From Ornithinimicrobium flavum (GTDB lineage: Bacteria > Actinomycetota > Actinomycetes > Actinomycetales > Dermatophilaceae): a DNA stretch of 64,000 bases. The position numbers and the translations under genes are program-made. The stretch covers positions 3,348,001 through 3,412,000 of the forward strand of contig NZ_CP038213.1 of the NCBI RefSeq assembly GCF_004526345.1, in the 5' to 3' direction. The notes under the pieces were generated by a model that worked only from the letters and a program-made list of their open reading frames with translations, was not told the origin of the DNA and ran no database searches. Shown here piece by piece: positions 39,750 to 48,226 of the stretch. How positions within the stretch are numbered: position 1 is the first letter of the stretch; every line of letters begins with the position of its first letter.

Positions 39750-41640
39750 CCAGGTGGCGCCGCGTGACCAGGGAACCCCGCAGCGGGTGACCCCGCGGGA
39801 CCAGGTGACCCCCCTCCCCCCCGACCCGCGGTGGCAGGACGTCGCGGCGCGGCTGCACCTGCTGGCGCCGGGTGAGGGCCTGTGGGCCCACGGGGCGTGG
39901 CTCCCCGGGGCCCGGCTCAACTTGTCGGTGACCTGCCTGGACGCCCACCTGGAGGAGCGCGGCGACGAGGTCGCGATCCACTGGGAGGGCGAGCCCGGGG
40001 ACCGCCGCGACCTGACCTACCGGGAGCTCCACGAGCAGGTCCTCACCCTGGCCCGCGCCCTCACCGCCATGGGGGTGCGGCCCGGCGAGCGCGTCGGCCT
40101 GCACCTGGGCTGGCTGCCGGAGACCGTGGTGGCGATGCTGGCGTGCGCGCGCATCGGCGCGGTGCACAGCGTCATCGCCTCGACCCTGCCCCCGGGGCCG
40201 CTCGCCGACCGGCTGGCGCTGCTGGACCTCAAGGTGATCTTCACGCAGGACGGTGCGTGGCGGCACGGGACGGTGCTCCCGCTCAAGGCCCGGCTGGACG
40301 ACGCGCTGTCGGCGGTCGGCAGCATCGAGCACACGATCGTCGTGCGGCGCACGGGGATGGACGTGGCGTGGTACGAGGGCGACCGGTGGTACCACGACGT
40401 GGTCGCCGCCAAGCGGGGCCGCGAGCGGGACGAGGACGAGCAGGCGCTCGCGCTGCCGAGCGACCACCCGGTGGCGTCCGTGCCGATCGCGCGGCGGGGT
40501 GGTCAGCCGGTGTCGGTGCTGCACGGGACGGCGTCGGTGCTGGCCAACGCGATCGCGGTGCACGGGCGGCTGCGCACCGGCGGACCCTTCTGGTGCGCCG
40601 GTGACATCGCCTGGGCGGTCACCCAGTTCCACGCCGTCTACGGGCCGCTGGCCTGGGGTGACGCCTCGGTGATGTACGAGGGCACGCTCGACGTGCCCGA
40701 CCACCGCCGGGCGTGGGACATCATCCGCCGCTACGGCGTGGAGAGCCTGATCACCAGCCCGTCGGTGATGCGCACCATCCGCGGCTGGGCGCGCGAGATG
40801 CCCGAGACCGACGCCGCTCCGAGCCTGCGCCGGCTGACGACCGCCGGGGAGCCGGTCGAGCCCGAGCTGGGGGCCTGGATCCGCTCCTCCTTCGGGACCG
40901 ACCTCGAGGTGCTCGACGCCTGGGGCCAGCTCGAGCTAGGCGGTGTCGTGCGGGTGACGGACAGCGCCGGCTCGGTCCTCGAGGAGGGCTCACCCCTCCC
41001 CCTGCCGTTGCCCGACTGCGGCCTGGAGATCGTCGACCGGCAGGGGCGGGTCGTGGGTCCCGGCGAGACCGGGGAGGTCGTGCTCCGCCGGCCCTGGGCA
41101 GGGCTGATGATCGGTGTCGACGGCGCCGACGACGTCTCCCAGGACCCGTGGGACCACTGGGGTCGCCACCCCGGGGTCTACGCGACCGGGGACCTGGCTG
41201 CCCGGGCCGAGGACGGCACGATCGCCTTCCTCGGGCGTGCCGACGAGGTGGTCTCCGTCTCCGGCCAGCTCGTCTCGCTGCGGGAGGTGCGGGACGTCCT
41301 CACCGACCACCCCTTCGTCGCACAGGCCAGGGTGACGGTCCGCAAGGACGTCGAGCTGGGCCGCGCCCTGGTCGCCGCGGTGGTCCTCTCCCCCGAGCTG
41401 GCCTCCAGCGCCCGCGGCACCGACCTGGACGCCCTAGCCGTCGAGCTCATGGACGCGGTGCGCGAGGCCCTCGGCGGCCTGGCTCGCCCCCGAGCCATCC
41501 TCGTCGTCGACCGCTTCGGCGAGGAGCTCGGCCGCGAGTCGCTCAGCCGGGCCATCGCCACGCTCGCCACCCAGCACCGCCACAGCCCGCCCCGCAGCAT
41601 CACCTGGGAGCAGCTGGTCACGGCCGCCGGCGAGGGCTGA
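39742..41640 (+). CDS. Acetyl-CoA-synthetase-like protein lacking catalytic motifs
   Basis: The 632-residue product follows the acetyl-CoA synthetase fold in order: WLPGARLNLSVTCLDAHLEE, RVGLHLGWLPETVVAMLACA, WCAGDIAWAVTQFHAVYGPL, TTAGEPVEPELGAWIRSS, DAWGQLELGG and YATGDLAARAEDGTIAFLGR. The P-loop TSGSTGKPKG is replaced by IARRGGQPVS and the A10 motif with the catalytic Lys (SGK) by FGEELGRESLSRAI. Adenylation by the usual chemistry therefore looks impossible, yet the frame is intact with no stops, suggesting a retained non-catalytic role. It overlaps the IclR gene by eight bases, so the two are co-expressed. Confidence 0.8.
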   Translation: MADQVAPRDQGTPQRVTPRDQVTPLPPDPRWQDVAARLHLLAPGEGLWAHGAWLPGARLNLSVTCLDAHLEERGDEVAIHWEGEPGDRRDLTYRELHEQVLTLARALTAMGVRPGERVGLHLGWLPETVVAMLACARIGAVHSVIASTLPPGPLADRLALLDLKVIFTQDGAWRHGTVLPLKARLDDALSAVGSIEHTIVVRRTGMDVAWYEGDRWYHDVVAAKRGRERDEDEQALALPSDHPVASVPIARRGGQPVSVLHGTASVLANAIAVHGRLRTGGPFWCAGDIAWAVTQFHAVYGPLAWGDASVMYEGTLDVPDHRRAWDIIRRYGVESLITSPSVMRTIRGWAREMPETDAAPSLRRLTTAGEPVEPELGAWIRSSFGTDLEVLDAWGQLELGGVVRVTDSAGSVLEEGSPLPLPLPDCGLEIVDRQGRVVGPGETGEVVLRRPWAGLMIGVDGADDVSQDPWDHWGRHPGVYATGDLAARAEDGTIAFLGRADEVVSVSGQLVSLREVRDVLTDHPFVAQARVTVRKDVELGRALVAAVVLSPELASSARGTDLDALAVELMDAVREALGGLARPRAILVVDRFGEELGRESLSRAIATLATQHRHSPPRSITWEQLVTAAGEG

Positions 41641-41663
41641 AGGCCACGGCCCACCCGGCAAAC

Positions 41664-41696
41664 GTGACATTGGGTCGCCACATGACCCAGTGTCAC
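41664..41696. terminator. 13-bp hairpin after the acetyl-CoA-synthetase-like gene
   Basis: GTGACATTGGGTC and GACCCAGTGTCAC form 13-base arms with one G-T mismatch and a 7-base loop, 23 bases after the stop codon. There is no T run, which is common in this phylum. A related arm pair occurs at 56594-56684. Confidence 0.5.
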
Positions 41697-41754
41697 CTGT
41701 CCTGTGCCATCGTCAGGGGGTGACCCCAGGAGCCCGCGAGCAGGCGGGGCGAGC

Positions 41755-42963
41755 GTGAGCACGCCGTACGACGTGGTCGTCCTGGGTGGCGGCATCGTGG
41801 GATTGGCCACCGCGATGACGCTGCTGCAGCGCCGGCCGGGGTCCGGCGTGCTGGTGCTCGAGAAGGAGCAGCGGCTGGGGCGGCACCAGACGGGCCACAA
41901 CAGCGGCGTCATCCATGCGGGGGTCTACTACGCGCCGGGATCGCTCAAGGCGCGCCTGTGCGCCGCCGGCGCGCGGGCGACGCGGGAGTTCTGCGACGCG
42001 CACGGCGTCCCCTACCGCGACACCGGCAAGCTCATCGTCGCCACCGACGAGCCCGAGCTCGCGCGGATGACCACGCTGCAGGAGCGGGCCGCCGCCAACG
42101 GCCTCACCCTCGAGCGGCTGGACGCTGCGGAGCTGCGTCGCCGAGAACCGAACGTCGTCGGGGTGGGTGCGCTCTTCTCGTCGACCACGGGCATCGTGGA
42201 CTACACCGAGGTCTGCGACGCGATGTCCCGGGAGATCGGGCGGCTCGGCGGGCAGGTGCGGACCGGGGTGAGGGTCACCGGCATCACGGAGTCCCCCGGC
42301 CGGGTGCGCGTCGACCTGGCCGGCAGCGACGAGGCCGTGGAGGGCCTGCGCCTGGTCGCGTGCGCCGGGATCCAGGCCGACCGCCTGGCCCGCCTCGGCG
42401 GGGTCGAGACCGACATCCGCATGGTGCCGTTCCGTGGTGAGTACTACCGCCTCCCCCCCTCTCGCGACGGGATCGTCGGCACACTCATCTACCCGGTCCC
42501 GGACCCCGCGCTGCCCTTTCTCGGGGTCCACCTGACACTGATGATGGACGGCGGGGTCACGGTCGGCCCGAACGCCGTCATGGGCTGGTCACGCGAGGGC
42601 TACCGGAAGTTGTCGGTCGACCTGCGCGACGCCGTGGACGTGCTGACTTTTCCCGGCTGGTGGAGGTTCGCCCGGCACCACCTGCGCAGCGGTCTTGCCG
42701 AGCAGTGGAACTCCCTGTCCCGAACCGCCTACCTCGCCCTGGTCCGGCGCTACTGCCCCGACCTCACCGTCTCCGACCTCCTGCCGCACGAGGCCGGCAT
42801 CCGCGCCCAGGCGCTGCGCGCCGACGGCTCGATGGTCGAGGACTTCCTCGTCCTCACGACCCCCCGGACCGTGCACGTCCTCAACGCCCCGTCGCCGGCC
42901 GCCACCTCCGCGCTCCCCATCGCCGGCCTCATCGCCGACCGGGTGACCGGGACGTCTGGCTGA
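41755..42963 (+). CDS. lhgO: L-2-hydroxyglutarate oxidase
   Basis: This 402-residue FAD enzyme has the dinucleotide motif VVVLGGGIVGLATAMTLLQR at the N-terminus, then LGRHQTGHNSGVIHAGVYYA and PGSLKARLCAAGARATREFC. TGKLIVATDEPEL, STTGIVDYTEVCDAM, FRGEYYRLPPSRDGIVGTLI, FLGVHLTLMMDGGVTVGPNA and VEDFLVLTTPRTVHVLNAPS follow, all diagnostic of LhgO. It oxidises L-2-hydroxyglutarate to 2-oxoglutarate. The GTG at 41755 is chosen because the family begins a few residues before the Gly motif. A short palindrome TGACGCTGCGCGTCA overlaps the stop. The length is normal. Confidence 0.88.
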   Translation: MSTPYDVVVLGGGIVGLATAMTLLQRRPGSGVLVLEKEQRLGRHQTGHNSGVIHAGVYYAPGSLKARLCAAGARATREFCDAHGVPYRDTGKLIVATDEPELARMTTLQERAAANGLTLERLDAAELRRREPNVVGVGALFSSTTGIVDYTEVCDAMSREIGRLGGQVRTGVRVTGITESPGRVRVDLAGSDEAVEGLRLVACAGIQADRLARLGGVETDIRMVPFRGEYYRLPPSRDGIVGTLIYPVPDPALPFLGVHLTLMMDGGVTVGPNAVMGWSREGYRKLSVDLRDAVDVLTFPGWWRFARHHLRSGLAEQWNSLSRTAYLALVRRYCPDLTVSDLLPHEAGIRAQALRADGSMVEDFLVLTTPRTVHVLNAPSPAATSALPIAGLIADRVTGTSG

Positions 42964-42994
42964 CGCTGCGCGTCATACCCGCTAACGTTCCGCC

Positions 42995-44278
42995 ATGACC
43001 AACGATGTGCGCACCCACCTGATCGGTCTGCTGCTCGGCGCGGAGGAGGACTGGCCGCGGGCCTTCGAGTCGATCCTGGGGATGGTGGGGCCCTTGAAGG
43101 TCGGGGGGACGACCCACAGCGTGACCAGCGAGCGGGTGCGCATCCACCCCTTCGACCTGACGGATCCGGTGCGGCACGAGCTGTGCATCGACCGGTTGGC
43201 GTACTGGTACTACCACCCCCGCGAGTGGCTGAAGAAGGCCGCGCTGATGAACGACACCTACCTGCTCAACAGCCCCTTCACCTTCCAGGCGATGGAGAAG
43301 CACAGCGCCTACGTCGCGATGCTGCGGCTGGGGATGAAGATCCCGAAGACCGTGCTCGTGCCCTACAAGAACCCGGTCGACAACACCCGGTGGGCCTACA
43401 CCTCCGCGCGCTACAACGACCCCTTCGACCTGGAGCAGATCGCGCAGGAGGTCGGTTACCCGCTGTTCATGAAGCCCTTCGACGGCGGTGGCTGGCGCGG
43501 GGTGTCCAAGGTCAACGACGTGGAGGACCTGCACCGGTCCTACGACGAGTCCGGCAACATGCTCATGCATCTGCAGGCGACGATCGACTACGAGCACTTC
43601 GCCCGGGCGCTCTCGATCGGCCCGGAGACGATGGTCATGGACTTCCGGCCCGACGAGCCGATGCACAACCGGTACGCCGTCACCCACAACTTCCTCTCGC
43701 CGAAGGCCGGCTGGGAGGCCGAGACCGTGAGCAAGGTCGTCAACGCCTTCTTCGGCTGGGAGTTCAACAGTGCGGAGATGCTGGTCAAGGGCGACGAGGT
43801 CCACCCGATCGACTACGCCAACGCCTGCCCGGACGTGGCGCTGACCTCGCTGCACTACTACTTCCCCTGGGCGATCACCGCGCTGGTGCGCTGGTCGACC
43901 TACTGCCTGGTCACCGGTCGGCGCGCCTTCATCGGGGTGCGGTCGCCCCGGGCCTACTTCGACATCGCCGACGACCCGGACCGCAGCTACGACGAGAAGA
44001 TGCAGGCCTACCGCAAGCTGGCCGACGACGAGTTCGAGACCGACCGCTACTGGGAGTGGTGCGAGCAGCACCTGCCCCACCTGCCCGAGCGGGTGCTGGA
44101 GTGGGTCGCCTCCGACGACTTCGACCGGCTCCTCGTCGACACCGTCACCGGCCACTACCCCCAGCACGAGCACGAGAAGTTCATCGCCCACTTCCGCGGC
44201 CTCACCGGCCTGTGGGTGACCGACCAGCGCTCGTCGGGCGCGACCACCACCCCCACCACCCCCATCACCCCTGCCTGA
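42995..44278 (+). CDS. ATP-grasp family protein, unknown substrate
   Basis: The 427-residue product has an ATP-grasp core: YVAMLRLGMKIPKTVLVPYK, then EVGYPLFMKPFDGGGWRGVS with the ATP-binding Lys and glycine loop. METAL-site-like VMDFRPDEPMHNRYAVTHNF and DEVHPIDYANACPDVALTSL follow. The C-terminal 130 residues are charged and rich in Trp/Tyr (FETDRYWEWCEQHLPHLPER). Such enzymes join a carboxylate to an amine or thiol through an acyl-phosphate. No ribosome-binding site is clear, so it may be translated from a leaderless transcript. The tail TTTPTTPITPA looks unstructured. It converges on an esterase gene across a 22-bp hairpin. Confidence 0.68.
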   Translation: MTNDVRTHLIGLLLGAEEDWPRAFESILGMVGPLKVGGTTHSVTSERVRIHPFDLTDPVRHELCIDRLAYWYYHPREWLKKAALMNDTYLLNSPFTFQAMEKHSAYVAMLRLGMKIPKTVLVPYKNPVDNTRWAYTSARYNDPFDLEQIAQEVGYPLFMKPFDGGGWRGVSKVNDVEDLHRSYDESGNMLMHLQATIDYEHFARALSIGPETMVMDFRPDEPMHNRYAVTHNFLSPKAGWEAETVSKVVNAFFGWEFNSAEMLVKGDEVHPIDYANACPDVALTSLHYYFPWAITALVRWSTYCLVTGRRAFIGVRSPRAYFDIADDPDRSYDEKMQAYRKLADDEFETDRYWEWCEQHLPHLPERVLEWVASDDFDRLLVDTVTGHYPQHEHEKFIAHFRGLTGLWVTDQRSSGATTTPTTPITPA

Positions 44279-44312
44279 CCCCATACTTCGACCGAACGCG
44301 CGTTCCTGGCAC

Positions 44313-44382
44313 ACCGGACGCGCGTTCGTGACGGATGTCCACAACTGGGCCTGTGGAAAACCGTCACGAACGCGCGTCCGGT
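44313..44382. repeat. Perfect 22-bp inverted repeat of the dispersed ACCGGACGCGCGTTCGTGAC family
   Basis: The unit ACCGGACGCGCGTTCGTGAC plus GG at 44313-44334 is repeated as its exact complement at 44361-44382, with a 26-base loop that contains a further TCCACA/TGTGGA pair. A degenerate direct copy lies at 44291-44310. It is placed between two converging genes, so it may end transcription in both directions. Copies of the same unit occur at 48014-48057 and within dapC at 51067-51122. Confidence 0.85.
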
Positions 44383-44779
44383 TGCAGGGAGAGGGAAGAT
44401 TCATCCTGCAGGCTGATTCAGGTTCAGCCGGCGGGTGGCTGCGGTCAGACTGGCGGCGGCCGGGCGTCCCGTGACCGTCCGGCCGCCAAGACTGCACGGG
44501 CGGGTGCCTCGCAGGGTCACCCGTGTCCGTGGTCTCGCCTTGGCGAGGCCGCCAGAGGTCGTCGCGGAGGTCGGCGTGATGGCTCTCCGCGCGGGAACGA
44601 GAGCGGTGCCGTCGTGCGCAGGGGCGCGACGACGCAGGGAAACGTGGAGGAGAGGGGCGGACGGGATCGGGTGTGCTTCACGGGCGAGCACCCACGACCG
44701 CGACGCTAGACCCCGCCCGGGCCCGGCCCATCCGCCTGCAGGACATTTCCCGTGGCCGTCGCGGCAGGGGGGGCGTACC
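44383..44779. other. Non-coding interval between hairpin and esterase gene
   Basis: Neither strand shows a frame with a ribosome-binding site or family likeness. The sequence is GC-rich and rich in CGG/CCG. It may be the decayed remains of a gene, but no protein is recognisable. Confidence 0.35.
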
Positions 44780-45523
44780 TCAGCAGAAGCGCGGCAGGTG
44801 GTGCGCCAACTGCTTGCGCCACCACGGCCAGTCGTGGGCGCTGTCGTAGCCCCAGAGGTCCAGCTCGTGCGGGATGCCCTTGTCGGCGAGGATGTGCGCC
44901 AGCCGCTGGGCTCCGGGGAGGGACTGGGTGGGGTGGACCTCGAACGCGCCCTGGCCCACGACGAGGACGATGCTGGCATGCTGGCGCACCCACTGCAGGT
45001 GGTCGCCCCCCATGCCGGCCACGTAGGCGGTGGGGTTGGCGAAATAGGTGGCCTCGCCGAACTCCCCCCAGCCGTGCCAGGAGGTGGGGTCGAAGTTGCC
45101 GGAGAGGCTGATAGCGACCGGGAAGAGGTCGGGGCGCTTGAGCCCGAAGTTGACGGCGTGGTAGCCACCCATGCTGCAGCCGGTCGTGATGATGCCGGAG
45201 TGCCCGGGGGAGTCGCGGTCGATGACCGGCACGATCGTGTCGAGGATCCAGCGCTCGTAGGTGGCGTGCCTGTGGGCCCGCTCCTCGGTCGGGAGACTGT
45301 TCTCGCTCCAGGACAGGTGGTCGAAGGAGTCGACGCAGTAGGCCTTGACCCGCCCCGCGTCGATGAGGGGTGCGATGGCCTGGATCATCCCGTTGTTCTC
45401 GAAGTCCCAGGCACGGCCGGCCTCGGAGGGGAAGACCAGGAGCGGACGGCCCCAGTGGCCGTAGCGGATGAGGCTCCCGCGGCCGACACCCTCGGTGTCC
45501 AGCTCGACCTGCTCGCGCTCCAA
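44780..45523 (-). CDS. Esterase-like alpha/beta hydrolase
   Basis: This 247-residue hydrolase of the putative esterase (PF00756-like) family is read from a TTG at 45523 with AAGGAGC upstream. It has RYGHWGRPLLVFPSEAGRAW, the nucleophile elbow TGCSMGGYHAVNFGLKRPDL, and SGNFDPTSWHGWGEFGEATY. GYDSAHDWPWWRKQLAHHLP near the end has the catalytic His context. There is no signal peptide, so it acts in the cytoplasm. Related proteins act on acyl or trehalose esters, but the substrate here is unknown. It converges on the ATP-grasp gene. Confidence 0.8.
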   Translation of the reverse strand: MEREQVELDTEGVGRGSLIRYGHWGRPLLVFPSEAGRAWDFENNGMIQAIAPLIDAGRVKAYCVDSFDHLSWSENSLPTEERAHRHATYERWILDTIVPVIDRDSPGHSGIITTGCSMGGYHAVNFGLKRPDLFPVAISLSGNFDPTSWHGWGEFGEATYFANPTAYVAGMGGDHLQWVRQHASIVLVVGQGAFEVHPTQSLPGAQRLAHILADKGIPHELDLWGYDSAHDWPWWRKQLAHHLPRFC

Positions 45524-45879
45524 CGTCTGCTCCTTCCGAGACCCGCGACGCGGGGGCGTCGACGGTGGGCCCAGCCTGCCACATACCCCGTCCCTGCCGT
45601 CGGTGCCACGACCTTCCCCACGGTCGCACGGCCGCTGGCCCATATCCCCCTCCAGGATGATGACCGCGCCCGCACGGCGGAGACAGACTGAGGCGTGCAG
45701 ACGGCGCATCGGGCAGCTGGACGGCAGGGACGCCAGGGACACCAGCAGCCGAGGGCCGGGCGCGAGCTCGTCCCTGTCGCGGCAGGGGGCGGCAGGGACG
45801 AGCACCCGGCGCCGCGCCGTAGCTCTCCCCAGGTGTGCGTCGATGGTGGCGAAGGCCTGCCGGAGGAGGCAGGATTGTC
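45524..45879. other. Divergent promoter region, no gene recognised
   Basis: This 355-base interval separates the esterase gene (minus) from the histidine kinase gene (plus). Both genes need promoters here. A GTCCCTG/CAGGGAC inverted pair lies near 45771-45806. No protein-like frame is convincing. Confidence 0.35.
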
Positions 45880-47295
45880 TTGACGGGCCTGACCCCGTCC
45901 TCGACCTCGGGGCGCAGGAGGCAGGGAACGAGCGGCACAAGCCACGCTCCGCCCAGCCCTTGGCACCTGGGAGTCATCGGCCTGCTGGGCTGGCCTCGCG
46001 CCCGCCTGATGATCCACGTCGCCGCCGCGGTGCTCGCCGGGTCCCTGGACCTGGTCCTGACCGGCGTCGGTATGCAGTGGGGCACCCATGATCGCTGGAC
46101 CGGCGACCGGGTCTCCCAGGTGGTCCCCGCCCTCGTCGTGGTGGGGATGGCGGCCCTGCTCCTCCTGCGGGCACGCAGACCCTTCCCGGTGCTGCTGGGG
46201 ACGCTCGCGCTCTCGACGGGGCTCCTGCTGTGGATCGAGCTGGCCCAACCGATCTTCTGCGTACTGGTGGCCGTGTACACCGCCGCCGGGCGGTCGGGCC
46301 GGATGCTCGGCCTGCCGACCCTGGGACTGGCCCTCGTCTACGGACTCGTCATGGGCTGGGTGACACTGCGCTCGGAACCCGTCCTGAGCTCGGTGGACGT
46401 CGCCTTCGCCATCATCTTCTTCGGCCTCGTCCTCATCGCGCCGTGGGCCTTCGGCCGACTGGACGCCGTGCGCCTCGCCCGCACCGACACCCTCGCCGCC
46501 GAGGTGGAGCGGTCCGCGCAGGAGTCGGCGCACGCCGAGCGGGTCCGCATCGCCCGGGACCTGCACGACATCCTGGCCCACTCGGTGAGCGCGATGATGA
46601 TGCAGGCGGCGGGGGCCCGCGCCCTGGCGACGTCGGTGACGCACGACCTTCCGGAGGATCCCCGGCTGTCCACGGTGATCAAGGCCCTGGGCAACATCGA
46701 GGGCACCGGTTCGCAGAGCCTGCGTGAGCTCAACCGGCTCCTCGGCGTCCTGCGACGGCCGGACGGCCTGGATGCCGAGGCGGAGGATCCCGCCCTCCTG
46801 CTCGCCCGCCTCCAGCCCGACCTGGATGATCTGGACCGGTTGCTGGAGACGCCCCGGCAGAGCGGGCTGGTGGTGCAGGTCCACCGCAGCGGGCACCGGG
46901 GGACGGTGGACCCGTCGGTGGGCGGCGCGGCCTACCGCGTCATCCAGGAGTCGCTCACCAACGCGCTCAAGCACGCCGGGCCGGGCGGGCTGGTCGACAT
47001 CTACAAGACCTGGAGCGGGGAGACCCTTCAGGTCCAGGTCCGCAGCCGCGCCGGCCGGGAGAGCACGGACCGGCCTGCGGCGCCCAGCGGCGGGCACGGG
47101 CTGCTCGGGCTGCGCGAGCGGGTCGAGCTGGTCGGCGGCAGCTTCGAGGCCGGCCCGGCCGGTGACGAGTTCGTCGTCACCGCGACCCTGCCCGCGCACC
47201 CGCCTGCTGCCGGACCCTCCACGTCCACGCGCCGGCACCCGGACGACGACCCCGACGACCCACCCGACCCCGACGACCCGGAGGAGACACCGTGA
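45880..47295 (+). CDS. Two-component sensor histidine kinase, DesK/NarX-like
   Basis: The 471-residue kinase has six predicted N-terminal membrane helices (residues 20-200), a coiled linker, and a HisKA_3 dimerisation box ERVRIARDLHDILAHSVSAM with phospho-acceptor His. An ATPase domain follows: AAYRVIQESLTNALKHAGPG (N-box) and GGHGLLGLRERVELVGGSFE (G-box). The last 35 residues are Pro/Asp repeats. The TTG at 45880 is chosen because GGAGGAGGCAGG precedes it by seven bases; an ATG 15 codons earlier is less well served. The partner regulator begins 46 bases downstream. The signal is unknown. Confidence 0.84.
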   Translation: MTGLTPSSTSGRRRQGTSGTSHAPPSPWHLGVIGLLGWPRARLMIHVAAAVLAGSLDLVLTGVGMQWGTHDRWTGDRVSQVVPALVVVGMAALLLLRARRPFPVLLGTLALSTGLLLWIELAQPIFCVLVAVYTAAGRSGRMLGLPTLGLALVYGLVMGWVTLRSEPVLSSVDVAFAIIFFGLVLIAPWAFGRLDAVRLARTDTLAAEVERSAQESAHAERVRIARDLHDILAHSVSAMMMQAAGARALATSVTHDLPEDPRLSTVIKALGNIEGTGSQSLRELNRLLGVLRRPDGLDAEAEDPALLLARLQPDLDDLDRLLETPRQSGLVVQVHRSGHRGTVDPSVGGAAYRVIQESLTNALKHAGPGGLVDIYKTWSGETLQVQVRSRAGRESTDRPAAPSGGHGLLGLRERVELVGGSFEAGPAGDEFVVTATLPAHPPAAGPSTSTRRHPDDDPDDPPDPDDPEETP

Positions 47296-47340
47296 CCGTC
47301 TCACCCGGGATGCACGTGACCATCTCAGCAGGGAGACACC

Positions 47341-48009
47341 GTGACCATCCGCATCCTGATCGCCGACGACCAGCCCGAGGTCCGGGAGGGGATGTCCATG
47401 CTGCTGGACGCCGAGCCGGACCTGGAGTGCATCGCGGCGGTGGGTGACGGCACCGAGGCCGTCGCCGTGGCGTTGCGCGAACGCCCCGACGTGGTCCTCA
47501 TGGACATCCGGATGCCGGGCATCGACGGCATCGAGGCCACGCGACGCATCACCCACGACACCGAGGGCGAGGATCATGCCGGGACGTCCGTCCTGGTCCT
47601 GACGACCTTCGACCAGGACGACATCCTCTACGGCGCGCTGCGGGCCGGGGCGTCCGGCTTCATGCTCAAGCAGGCAGCGCCCACGAGCCTGGCCGATGCC
47701 GTGCGACAGGTGGCCGAGGGCGGCTCGTGGATCGACCCCGGCGTGGCCGGCAAGGTCATCGACACGCTGCGCGAGACACTGCCGGTCGACGCCTCGGGCC
47801 GCCCCAGCCTGGACATGCTCTCCCGCCGCGAGCTCGAGGTGCTGGGGCACATGGCCGACGCCCCCAGCAACACCGAGCTGGCCCGGCGGCTCTTCGTGTC
47901 CGAGTCCACGATCAAGACGCACATCTCCCGTCTTCTGATGAAGACCGGCTCGCACGACCGCGCCCAGCTCGTCGCCCTCGCTTACCGCCCCGGCCTCGTC
48001 CGCCCCTAG
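47341..48009 (+). CDS. NarL/LuxR-type response regulator
   Basis: This 222-residue regulator has a receiver domain (ILIADDQPEVREGMSMLLDA, phospho-Asp55 in VVLMDIRMPG, Thr in LVLTTFDQDD, Lys in FMLKQAAP) and a LuxR helix-turn-helix (LSRRELEVLGHMADAPSNTE, RLFVSESTIKTHISRLL). It is cognate to the kinase upstream. The GTG start carries GGGAGACACC before it; the same 15 bases GGAGACACCGTGACC occur 49 bases earlier in another frame, giving a decoy start. Two tandem 22-bp repeats follow the stop. Confidence 0.9.
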   Translation: MTIRILIADDQPEVREGMSMLLDAEPDLECIAAVGDGTEAVAVALRERPDVVLMDIRMPGIDGIEATRRITHDTEGEDHAGTSVLVLTTFDQDDILYGALRAGASGFMLKQAAPTSLADAVRQVAEGGSWIDPGVAGKVIDTLRETLPVDASGRPSLDMLSRRELEVLGHMADAPSNTELARRLFVSESTIKTHISRLLMKTGSHDRAQLVALAYRPGLVRP

Positions 48010-48013
48010 TGCA

Positions 48014-48057
48014 ACCGGACGCGCGTTCGTGACAGACCGGACGCGCGTTCGTGACAG
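48014..48057. repeat. Two tandem copies of the 22-bp repeat
   Basis: Two identical units, each ACCGGACGCGCGTTCGTGAC plus AG, lie end to end just after the response-regulator stop. They belong to the family that also forms the hairpin at 44313 and invades dapC. Confidence 0.9.
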
Positions 48058-48226
48058 GGTCGCGGAGACCCCGTCCTGACTTTTCCGACCCCGCCCGGAC
48101 GTTGTCGTAGCCGGACCCACCCATCGACGGAACACCGTTCGGCGAACCGACCGAGGTGCGGGAAACCCTCTTTGACCTGCACAAACGTGGTCTTTGAAAG
48201 GCGCTGAGGGGCCTCATACTCGACAG

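Noticed and set aside
41664-41696. CRISPR-like or tRNA structure
   Set aside because: It is a single hairpin without spacers or cloverleaf; treated as terminator or palindrome. No CRISPR array or tRNA was found in the window.
43183-44331. Second frame through the ATP-grasp gene
   Set aside because: It is an Arg/Pro/Ala-rich shadow without motifs; the 42995 frame has the ATP-grasp core.
44291-44382. CRISPR repeat interpretation of the 22-bp units
   Set aside because: Units are either back to back or inverted, with no regular unique spacers and no cas genes.
45385-48135. Very long (over 900 codons) open frame on the minus strand opposite the kinase and regulator genes
   Set aside because: It is the GC-driven antisense shadow of two clear plus-strand genes; its translation is Arg/Gly/His-rich without domains.
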